A stretch of 64,000 nt of DNA, taken from positions 5,309,136 to 5,373,135 of the forward strand of contig OX421497.1 in assembly GCA_949126835.1 (NCBI GenBank), read 5' to 3'. Of this stretch, positions 13,801 to 25,800 are shown in pieces (position 1 is the stretch's first letter; every line of letters begins with the position of its first letter). A program made the translations under genes and the position numbers. The notes beneath the pieces were generated by a model. That model made no database searches and was not told where the DNA came from. It saw nothing but the letters and a program-made list of their open reading frames with translations. Origin of the DNA: Anisus vortex (lineage: Eukaryota; Mollusca; Gastropoda; Planorbidae).

Positions 13801-16800
13801 TGTCACTTCCTAAAAGTAATGAAATGCCTCTGTAGGGAAATTTCTTCACTATCCCAACAATAACAGATCCAGTGAAGTAATTACACTTCAACTGTATACG
13901 ATGTAACGGTGCCGTAAGTGTCCCAGCCATAGTACTGATTAAGGCATACTGGCCTGTATGAGTCAATTTCGACGTTGGTACAGTATTCTTTAACAGTAAA
14001 GATATATCAGCACCGGAGTCACGTAGAATTTTAATCTTCCGTTCTCTAGCTTGATTATCTATAGGTGACACATAGCCCTCGCTAACATCCGATAGCATAC
14101 ACTCGGGTAGTTCCCTGCCTACTGAGTTTCTTGCTACACTACTGCCTCCATAAGTAAACGTTTTATTTACTGATTGTTCATCCGTCACACTCCCTTTGGA
14201 GTTTAAACTAGAATGTTCAATAGCCTCGGTCTTCATTTTAAAGACTTTTTCTGACTTTGAGCAACTTGGACATGCGTGTTTCGCCATCTCCTCATGACTA
14301 ACATCAGATGTCTTTCTTTCAGCTTTAATTCTTTTGTGGGCAGTTTTGTTTATTTGAGTTTCAGTTTGTACGGCAATGTGCGATAAAACCACGTTGTTCT
14401 TGTTTTTAATGGGTCTTTTCTCTTTATGTAGACTCCAACAATTCTCTATTATATGTCCATCTTTCTTACAAAAGGTACAGGTAATTCTCTTTTGTACAAA
14501 ACTTGAATTCTCTTGTTTATCGGCTTTTTGTTTACTTTTATCCTCTGTCGATCTTAACTTCCTCTCTGTATTACTGTAAACTTGTTCTGTAATTTGAAAA
14601 TAATGGCTATGCGGGTGAATAATGACGTATTCATCGGCTTTAACTGCTGCTTGTTCTGCTATTTCAATACCACGATCAGCCAAATGAACTTTTATATCAG
14701 TGCGAATCTTCTCATTAAAATCCTCCATCAGTATGAGATTATATAGTTTTTCATAATCTTTATTCACATTCTTAGATCGTAACCATCGATCAAGATACTT
14801 TTTCTCTAATCTCAGGAAGTTAACATGTGAAACTTCTGGTTCCTTCTTGAACTCTCGATATAACTTTCGATACTTTTCTGGAGTTAGAACATAACTCAAT
14901 AGAACTCTGCTCTTTATTAGTTCATAATCATTGCATTCCACTGGAGTCAAATTCAATACAACATCTAGAGCCTTGCCTTTTGTTAGAGCTGAACGTAAAA
15001 GTACTGCTTTCTTATCTTCAGGAAATCTATAATCGATCGAGTTTCTCTCGAAGACCATAAAGAACTCATCAATGTCTATGTTCTCCATGCTTGAAACATG
15101 CTTTTTAAACTTATATAGTTCTACATTATTTGCTTCTTGAATCGTATGAGTTGACGAACGAGACTTTGCCAATTCAATCCTTTCATTACTAGCGATTCTT
15201 TCTTTTTCCAATTCCCCCAATCTTCTCTCTTTCTCTGCTTCTATCCTTTTACCTTCTAATTGTAATTCTAACTTCTTCATTTCTAACTGGAATTTCATGT
15301 CCGCACTTAGTTCATTTACATTCATTTTAAATTCATGGTTATTTATGTCTGTTTTCAGGGTTTCTGATACATTGAGAACCACTGATTCTTCATTATTCAT
15401 AGTATTTTCTTTAAGCATTCTACCATGTCTTTTCAAACAGTCCTTAATTTCTTGAATCAATTTACTCCTTACTGGTGTAACTTCAGTAATGTCTATTCCC
15501 AGAGAATTTGCCATTTCTTTTAACTGGGTTACTGACATGCTATTTAACTGTTCTGACGTGATAGCAAAAATATTCACTTGCTCCAGCATAAGATTAGCTT
15601 CCGCCATGTTTTTATATCAATGACGTAAATAGAAGATAAAAAATTCAACTTTACCTTTCATAAAGTCCTTTGAAATATTTTTACACCACTGTTAATTCGT
15701 ATCAGATAAATTTTAAGGATGGTTGTGTACAATGCTGAAATAATAGTATGTCCGAACACAGACAGTGCCTCCCACGTAGACAGAATTTTAATAAATACTT
15801 GTTGTAAATCGTTTTCACTAAAACAGATGTATATCCTCAATTTCTTATACAGACAAACTTTAGATCCAAACACAATTTTATTCCAACAAGTTGAAATTAT
15901 GAATATAACAGCAACACAGAATACAGGTACCAATATTATAGGATGAAACTTAATCAGTTGAGATTCTTCTATATCGTACTAAGCCGAAATAACGTATCTT
16001 TTAAGAAAGTGGTCAAGAACAGTCCTCACACAATCGCGCCCAAGCTAGAACTAACTAACGATCTCAAAACCCATTTGCGCGACGTATGACGCATTTTAAT
16101 GTTATGACGTAGTGTCTAGACATATACATGTTTTATTCCTAACACGGAAACATTTCGGGCTTAAGATTATTTCTTTTGAACTTTAATTAATAATAATAGA
16201 ACCAATATAATTATGGAAATAAAACTACTTTCGTAACAATATTAACATATTTTAAATAATTTATTTTACTTATATTGTCATTCAATAATTAAAATTAAAA
16301 ACATGTAAATCACATTATCAGATGTCATACTTTCAATTTTTTCATTTGTTCATACTTAGTGGTCCAAAGTTACCCCGAATTAGGTGAGAATTTTGGGGTA
16401 ACTTTGGCCACCCCCCTATTTTCCTTCTTAGGTTAAATAAAAACTTAAAAACTTCACATAAATTCTTAACCATTCCATTTCTTAATTTAAAAATTTAAAT
16501 ATTGATATACTTACTATATTGGATGTATGTGTATACTCCTTATTTTGACGTATACAAATCTGACATGCAAATGGTGGTCATCTTGAAACGATTCGCATTT
16601 AGCAAATAATGGAGAAGTGTAGCAACAAATGATCATTAAATATTTCTTTTACATTTAAGTTTCAAATTAGAAAGTTTGGTCTAGTTAAAAGAATTTAAAA
16701 AAGATTAAAAACATTAAAATAACAACTTTTTTCTTCCTGGTCCAAAGTTACCCCATTTGACAGTACACCTTTTGAGATTTATATATATATATATATATGA

Positions 16801-19800
16801 TATAATATGATGATGTGTATGATATGATGTCATTTGCAATATCCGTGGCTTAGGTTTCTAGGTCACGTTACTATAGAAATAGAAGATATGGTGAGATAAA
16901 ATAACAAAATGTTTATTACCATGTCTATTTGTGACCGTTATTTTGTAAATGTTACGTACACAACTCTCAGGGAGATCACATTCATTACTAACACTCAATA
17001 AACAAACTGCTGGCTTGTAGTAAAATGATAACTAATATTTAATTCAGAATTCTCCAACAAGTTTATATACAAGATGAATTCAAATATACAACAGTTTCCA
17101 TAGCCTAGTCTATCACGTCTTGCCGCTACCAAATCTTAAGGTCGTCTAACGTTCTGTTCCAAATCTACGCTACATTCAATCTAACTCCTACGTCATTGTT
17201 TCTATCGTAAAACGTCACTCGTTTATTCCATACATTAACACCGGGTTAGAGATTATACAAATTATGTCTTACTAAAACAACGATATATATTTTAAATCCT
17301 CACACTATTTTACACCCAAAAATATAAGGAATTTGTTTCCATAAATTTTGAAATGTAACTGTGATACTAGTCCGTAGTAGTCCGTCCGCGAAGTAAACAA
17401 GATTTGAGGCTTTTATATTTTTTTCAATAGCTCTTGTGAAACATTGCACAGCCTGTCTTATTATTTACTTTTAAATATAGTTGTAGTAATAGTTTCTTAG
17501 ATAGAAATAGCAAAAGTTTCAATAGAATCGGTAAGTAACTAAACTGTTTTATTTTAAATTAGGTCCAGAAAAAAAAAGCTATACGATCTTATTAAAGAGG
17601 CCAAATGATCTAATAAAAATGGTTTTATGTAAGAAACAACTGCTAAAGATTTTAAAAAAATGCAGACATATCTAAAACTATATGCTACTACTTGTTTTAC
17701 AGACTGAATATCACTTAGTCGCAGATTACGACAAAAGAGTAGAATTTATGACTGGTTTTAAAGGCAAAGGTAGGATGATTTTAAATCGCTTAATTTTACC
17801 AAAATCATAATTATTAAATGACAATAATAGTTTTACTTAAATGTGGTGAAATCTACTCGTCAAGTCCGAATATTTCGCCTTTCATTAATTTTGTGGGCAA
17901 ATAATAATTTATGTGCTCATAACTTTCTTTACCTGTTGCACCCTGCACCCTTACATAATTGGGGCCCCGTGATCGTACATAATAGATTTTTAGTGCCCCC
18001 TTATCCGTTACAAAATTATTTAGTTTCAGTCTTAACACAGTCACATGACAGTCACATGACAGTAACATGACATTTTTAAACACTATTTATAATGTGTTTT
18101 TTTATAATATCGTGTTTGTACATGTTAAAACTTGTTAAAGAAATGCAATAGTCAATAGTGTATTTACATTGTTTGTCTTGAACATGCATTAACAAATTTG
18201 AATTAGTAAAGTACCCGTCGGACCAAATCGAAGCAGCGTTCACCTGTTTCAGTGGCCACGGTATACTATGGGATGTGTGGCCAGCACAATGCCCAGCCGC
18301 CTTTACTGTACCCCAACTAATGTCAGGTGCCCATCAGAGCTGGGTAGACTCAGGTAAAACCCCAGAGTTCAAGGGAAAAAGTCCTAGCGTTCACCAAGAG
18401 TCGAACCCAGGAACTTCGGAACGCAAGTCGAACGCGCTGCCGCTCGGGCACCGTGCCCCATTAACAAATTTGAATAAACGGATCAAAATGTGCAAAAGCA
18501 GAATATATACAAATTATACAATATATACAAATTATACAATATATACAAATTATACAATATATACAAATTATACAATATATACAAATTATACAATAAATAC
18601 AAATTATACAATAAATACAAATTATACAATATATACAAATTATACAATATATACAAATTATACAATGTATACAAATTATACAATATATACAAATTATACA
18701 ATATATACAAATTATACAATATATACAAATTATACAATATCTACAAATTATACAATATATACAAATTATACAATATATACAAATTATACAATATATACAA
18801 ATTATACAATATATACAAATTATACAATATATACAAATTATACAATATATACAAATTATACAATATATACAAATTATACAATATATACAAATATAATATA
18901 TATATCATGAAAAGATTATCTTATCTTATCTTATACATTACAGACGCTCCTTCTATAAAGAAGATTATTGCGTCCTACGCTCATCCGTGGTCCAAGTCTA
19001 GTCTTGCATTTTTATTAGTGTTTTAAATGATGTTAAGTTATTGGTTTTCCTGGTTTGTTCAGGCAACCCATTCCATGCCCGAATGCCACTCGAGAAGAAT
19101 GAGTACTTATATGCATTTGTTCTCGCATAAGGGACAAGGAAAGTGTTTTTGTCTTTATGTTTTTCTGAGCTTTGCAACAGATTGTTATTGTGTTGTATTT
19201 CTAAATTAGAGTTTAATGCCTTATGTATTATGTTTTAAGTACTCATTTTTAGTAATATATGACAATTTTGTTTAAATCTATTGTGAGTAATTTCAAGCAG
19301 TCTTCTGCCTGATTATAAATATATATGTATATACTAGTGGTTATGCCCGTGAAAATGACGGAGAAACGAATGATTACAATGTGATTTGTTCAGAGAGCAA
19401 GAAAATAAAGACAATGTTACAATAAAAAATGGAGTGAAAACGTTTCTTTCGGTATTTAGTTCTTGTTATTTTTAATTGTTTCTGGTTGCCCTGACCCTGG
19501 CATATGCATAAGAATTTTTGCTGTCTGGTATTTAAAAGTAATCATTTATAACTTGTCCTTTATAATTTGTATCTGGTATTAAAAAGTAGCGAGCAGTTGC
19601 GTTGACTTGACTTTTTATTAATAATATTAAATTAACAATAATATATTATCAAAAAGAAAAAGAAAAACAAATACAAATTCCAAACAATAAAAAGTTAATA
19701 AAAAAATGTAGATAATAATATTTAAATACAATAAAATGCTTATTGTATCAATAAAACAGTATTGATAAGATTTCTTTCGGTATTTAGTTTTTGTTATTTT

Positions 19801-22800
19801 ATATTGTGTCCGGTCGCTCTGACCCTGGCATATACATACAAATTGTTGCTGTCAAGCTTCTGGTATTTAAAAAAGTAAACATTATATATCTTATCATTTT
19901 ATTAATAGAGTGTATACAGTCGCCTATTAAAGGATGTTCTCAATAGCGACGTAAATCCATTAAATAATTAAAACATTTGGTTACTTTTACTTAAAAAGGA
20001 TAATGCAAACATCTATAATGAAAAAAGAAATGACTTGATAGACATTACGGCATACGATAGTATTTTTTTAAAGTAAAAACTCTCCAAGCCAAATTGCGGT
20101 GCGTAACTTGAAAAAAAGCCACCCCATCTACCCCACCCCCACTTCAACGGTCATTCATTGATGACACAACATTCATTGATGACACAACATTCATTGATGA
20201 CACAGCATTCACAGATGACATAGCATTCATTGATGACACACCATTCATTGATGACACAGCATTCACAGATGACATAGCATTCATTGATGACACACCATTC
20301 ACTGATGACACAACATTCATTGATGACACAACATTTATCAGGCTCCTATCGTACCGAAATACAACCCACAATGACACCTAGCCTACCTCTAGACAAGACT
20401 CTGTACCTGTTTTACCTCTACCACCAGTCATCACAGAAAATACTCTTCGCACAGTAGTGGTAGAAACAAACAAAATTGTTTTGCGTGTCATCTTTTAATT
20501 TCTTACACTCCACATGACAGTCTGGGCAAGAGTGTAATTCCCACCCCCTCCCTCTCCTTAAACGTTTGTGTATTTCAAAGTCCAGACAAAATTGTTAGCT
20601 ATCCTTTATCCAAGAAAAGTGAAGTGTTCAAAGATTTCAAGTTCATAGCATTATGGAATGCAAGCAAAAAAAAAAATTGGGATAAAGATATCATAACGAA
20701 AATAAAAATATCTTAACCCTTCCCGTTTCAACCTACTTTCCCATGCATACCTTCAGTCCCAATATGAAATTTTCATCCATGATTTAATTAAGGACACAGT
20801 GGTCAAGCCAGCGCATTCGACTGTCTTAGCGAAGGTCCTTGGTGCGAATCCTTCTAAAGAATGCGGTTCCCTAGGAGAATGTGGAGTCTGAAGTAAAGGC
20901 AGCTGGACATTGTGCTGGCTACACAAATCCCGTAGAATGCCGTGGCCACAGAAACTGGTTTACACATCTAAACCGGCTTTATGGATCAGTTTGTTTCTAC
21001 TGGATACTTTATCTTACTATGATTTTCTATCCAGTAAAATCGCGTTTTTGTTTGAAGAAAATTAAATTTAACTGATGATGATATTTTTTTCCCAGGCTTT
21101 GCCTTTATTACAACGACGGAATCTGCATTATTCACAGAAAGAAGCTTTCGCCAAGAAGCAGACGATACTATGGATTGTAACTGGAGCTTGCTGTTTTGGA
21201 GTCAGGGTGATCTTAGAGCTTTACAAATTATTAAACACACAATTAAATGAATGGATGACATGGTTAATATACATTTTTAGAATATTAAAACCTATTCCCA
21301 ACTCTCCGACAACATTAAAAAAATGAATTATAAATTCCAATATAACTCTCTTTATTTTGTTAACTACGGTAAATATAAATTTGTGTATAGAACTTATACG
21401 ACAAAGACAGTAAAAGTGATATGAAACATATTAATTTTAACTATGAAAATATTTTTCTTGGTGGAAAGATGAGAGGGGTAGGTTGCAGAGTTCTGGGATG
21501 TCATATTATCAAAAGGGCGTTTTTGTGTCAGGCTTGTTTGCACGTCATGTGATTATTTGGAAAAGAGAAGGGTTAAGAGCTGGCCAAAGATCACACATCA
21601 AGTGACGTCAAAAAATCATACATCAAGTGACGTCAATTATGAACAGCCCCTTAAATAAGACTACAACATACACAATTCTGTTTGCTAGTTGTTTTTTTTT
21701 CTATTACCGGTGTGTTTATCTCTCTTACTGCTAAACCAGGAGACAACGGATCGTCATCAATCAGCCAATGGTTTGCATCGGCAGTTTTACCAGAAAGGAA
21801 GTATGTCGGCATCGACGGCTTACTCATCACCAAAGGTAGAATACATTCTAACTCGAAGTCACACGCGCACCTAGTGTAGAATCGGCGTAGGGAGCAGACT
21901 CCTCCCTGTCAGGTTGTGACAGGGATTGTGTGGCCAACAGAGTCCGTAAGGTTGCGCGCCTACTCAGAGTATGCATTTCTTTGGTCAATGGTGCTATCCC
22001 TATTGGCACTTTTCCCGTTCAACAGTTTGAGATAGTTGTTCTAGAGACATGAAAGTCTAACGAGTTCCTTGTTTTCTATTCGACGGTCTGAACGTTATTT
22101 ATATTTGCGGATAAACAACTCGTTATCTATCACATTTAGCACGTACACATACACAGGTGGGAAAATAATCCACAAGATGTGATATTCATGAAAAAGATCG
22201 TTTATTGAAACTTGATTTCTTTTGTTTCAAGTAGTATCACGAGTGAATTATTTCGCAACAATTAAATGTACATGGCACTTATAATACCGTCACTTACGAG
22301 ATATACATTCTGGAAATACAGAATTTAATTAGTACGACAATCCTAGAATTCAAACATCAAACGGTGAATCCAATAAATATAATAGATGCGTCACAGATAG
22401 AGAGTCCGCATAAAGGAAATAGATATAATATTTATAAATACTCCAATAACGTCAAAATAGATCCGCTCTCCCTATGGAGTGTAAAGTTGGCGAATATATT
22501 AAAATCGGTCGGAACCTTGATTAATCTGTGTTTTTCCCAGTTCATATCCTGTCCCAGGGTCAGTCTACAGTCACCACCCCCAAATGCCCGTCTCGTCCAA
22601 TAGAATCACTGTGTTTTTCCCAGTTCATATCCTGTCCCAGGGTCAGTCTACAGTCACCACCCCCAAATGCCCGTCTCGTCCAATAGAATCACTGTGTTTT
22701 TCCCAGTTCATATCCTGTCACAGGGTCAGTCTACAGTCACCACCCCCAAATGCCCGTCTCGTCCAATAGAATCACTGTGGGCGGGGGCTAGGTCACCTTG

Positions 22801-25800
22801 CCAAGGTGCGATAATAAACTTTTCGGGTCATTCAGGAGAAAAGGGGGGTGGGGTGTGGATTGGGAGTGTGAGGGGGGTGGATGAAGGCTCCGATCGTCGG
22901 TACATGTATGGGGATCAATGAACGCTCCGCCCCGTGCCATGTTGACACACCTTGACCAACCCTTGCAGTGTTGACTGTTTCTATATATTCCTTATAAAAC
23001 AAGACACGCTCGTTGTTATCGCGATTTGCGACCCTACCAACGCGGCTTATCATCTTTAAGGTCGAGGGGAAATCGGGGACGAGGTCTACAATCAACAATC
23101 AGGTATTTAAAGAAATAATGTTCGCGTTTTTTTTTTCGCGTGGCATATTAATAATTTACGTACCAATTAATTTCCTACTACTTAGTTCTCACTTTGTGAC
23201 ACCCCCTGGCGCAATGGTTTGGATAACGCGCCAAGAGGCAATTATGACAAATACCATTAAGTATAAATATATATAACTAGGAAAAAATGTTGTTATCCAC
23301 TAAAATTTAAATGTAAGTAAAGCAACAATTTCACCTTTGTTTTGCAATCGACTTAAAAATTAACCTTTTATATTAATCTTGCCTACACCACCCTTTCGAT
23401 CGTAGGCAACATTTACTTAATAAGGATGCTCGAGATAAAGTCATTTTATTCTAGAAAAAAATATGTTTTTTTTCTTTATTTTATAGTGTTGAAAACTAAA
23501 TTTATTATTACAGTAGTGACGCTAAAAATTCTTTTATTTTCAGCATATTTCGAATGGTTTGAAAGTATATTGGCAGCCTTGCCAACTCCATTGGTGCTCA
23601 TTGAAGATATAGTTAATTATGTCGACAATACCTGGGATGAATTCAATAGGCCACAACAACCAGATAACCCAGTCAATGCGCTGGACTTAAAATTTGCAGG
23701 TTTTAATATATATATATAAATGTGTCTCTTTCTGCTGCCCATCGGCATTTTCCTTTTACTTTGGTGCAGGCATACCATAGGTCCGAGGTTTGACTCCGGG
23801 TGTAAATTAGAATGTTCTCCCTAGTCTGGAGGATGATTCTTGAATATTTGTGTGTTTTGCGGCCGGTGGTATGGTGCTGTCGCCTCAGAAACTTGACTAT
23901 CAATGCTACACTGGCTCTTCGCTAGATTAACTTGGTCTAATAAGTATACTTACTTACTTAGTTATAAGGCGTAGAGTTTGACTGTTATAACTTTTACATG
24001 ATTATGTAGACAGCACAACGCTCAATTTTATTGTCAATATTATTTATACCGCTCGGTTCCCATCGACAATATTCTTCTCCAGCTCACGTAAACATGGTTC
24101 TATAGATATTCTCCACAGATATCTAAACTAAAAAAAAATTCTTCCTAATTTAGATCGAAATATTTAAATATTTAAAAAATCAGTTTTAACTATAGCACTT
24201 GGCATGATTAAAAATATATACCGTAACAATGGCATTTCTGAGTATTCAAACGACGCTGAGTAGGCTATAGAGGCGATGGAAGCCCTAAATATTGTTTCAT
24301 TAATAAGACTAATGTGACTACTTAGGCACTTTAAAGGGCACAAAATAGTAGGGAAAACGTCACGTTTGGGTTTGGTTAAGATGGGATAATAATAATAGTA
24401 ATAATAATAATAATAATAATATTTGTATAGCGCTGCCAACAAACATAATGTAAGCTCAGAGCGCATTTAACATACAACTAAAAACACGGACATTACTCTA
24501 GGCTAGGAGACAAAACTAACTGATGATATAAAACAAATATTAAAAAATCAAAAAAATGTAGCATTAACTGACCCAACCTATAAGTAAGACAGTAGGGGTC
24601 TAAAGTATGTTAAATATTAACTAAGGTAAATCTTGAAATAATGAGTTTTTAATCTTAAAGCTTGTAGCGATTTTATGTTATCTATACACTTATTAACGTC
24701 ACTTCAGAATGTCTGTATGGGAAACAATATGTATGTGGTATTCTCGCTCTCTCATTACATGTATGGGAATATATTTCACTCAATTGAGGCATTTGCTTAC
24801 CCCTATCACTATTGTTAATGCGATAGATTTTACATGTGAATAAAAGCAGAACATTTCTTCACGCCAGTGCCTTCTTTGACTTTACTTAGATCGATGTTCG
24901 TTGTTCTATATGGGAATTAGAAATATAGAAGAATCACTAACTCATCATTTGTCGATTAAGTATACATTTGTTTGACCATCAAGTTGCATCAAAGCACTAC
25001 AAATGTGACCACTATTATCTTATCTTATTTTATACATTACAAACGCTCCTTCTATAAAGAAGATTATTGCGTCCTGCGCTTATCCGTGGTCCGAGTCTAG
25101 TCCTGCATTTTTATTAATGTTTTAAATGATGTTAATGGTTTTCCTGGTTTCTTCCTGTAACCCATTTCATGCCCAAATGCCACTCGGGAAGAAAGAGTAC
25201 TTCTATGTATTGGTCCTCGCATAGACATAACTAGCCAACAGCAGAATGATAAGTTTTCTGGTTGTCTCCCCTTCCCCTTTTTTAAAGTTGCTTTAAAATA
25301 CAGTTTTTTTTTTCAAAACCGGATTTCGGTTCTATAAAACCGACTTAAAACCGTATTTCAGTTTCCCCCTCCCGCGCGCATTGTCACAAGTCACAGGCAT
25401 GAAAAGTTTTATAGGTATATTTGAAAAAATCGTTCAAACTTAATTAGTGTTAGCAAGGCATTTCAAGAATTGTTTTGTGCCAAGCCAACATTTTTTTTTG
25501 AAACATTTCCATCAGAACTGCTAGTATGCACTAACATGGTCAAAGGGAAATGACTCAGTAAATAGTCAAAAGTCAATTGTATAGTACAAGAGTTATGGGG
25601 ACTGGGAAGATTGTAAATGTCACATTCTAGTTGGTTCTACTGCGTCGTAGCTATATAAAGCATGATTCGCACGTTTTACACGTCTCAGTCTGATCACGGG
25701 GTTTTACATGTCTCAGTCTGATCACGGGGGGTAAAGGACCGGAGAATAGGCAGTCGACTCAAATATCCAGCAGCGTATAGACGTATACGTTAGACTCGGA

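Larger units (their letters stand above)
10758..16238 (-). mobile_element. LTR retrotransposon A, Gmr1-like, RT-less
   Basis: Two 371-bp direct repeats (10758-11128 and 15868-16238) with few differences flank an antisense Gag-PR-IN frame. Read on the minus strand the LTR begins TGTTACGAAAG. The bases following the 5' LTR, TGGATCTAAAG, could be a primer-binding site. Element-typical order is Gag, protease, integrase; the RT-RNase H part expected next is absent. No clean target duplication was found (TGATT versus ATATT). It lies in intron 3 inside another transposon. Confidence 0.88.
9754..16763. mobile_element. TIR transposon (TA target duplication) split by element A
   Basis: The left end (9754-9780) and inverted right end (16738-16763) share AAATGGGGTAACTTTG.ACCA. 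Both are bordered by TA (9752-9753, 16764-16765). More GGGGTAACTTTGG-type motifs lie at about 9945, 16360 and 16400. The surrounding R2 repeat resumes right after the right end. Without the LTR element the transposon is about 1.5 kb and has no recognisable transposase, so it is non-autonomous. The TA duplication suggests Tc1/mariner or pogo; this is inference. Confidence 0.65.

Noticed and set aside
17491..17530. Candidate small exon ending at gtaagt before exon 4
   Set aside because: Exons 3 and 4 already join in phase with continuous family similarity; the segment has none.
18395..18458. tRNA gene on the minus strand
   Set aside because: A and B boxes are present but no cloverleaf can be completed, and the sequence belongs to a SINE with target duplications.
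18275..19026. ORFs with IYTNYT or KLYNIY repeats
   Set aside because: They run from a SINE into the 18-bp AT array; no evidence of a gene.
21075..21326. 83-residue ORF overlapping exon 5 in another frame
   Set aside because: Only the alternative frame has M24B similarity and matches the phases of exons 4 and 6.
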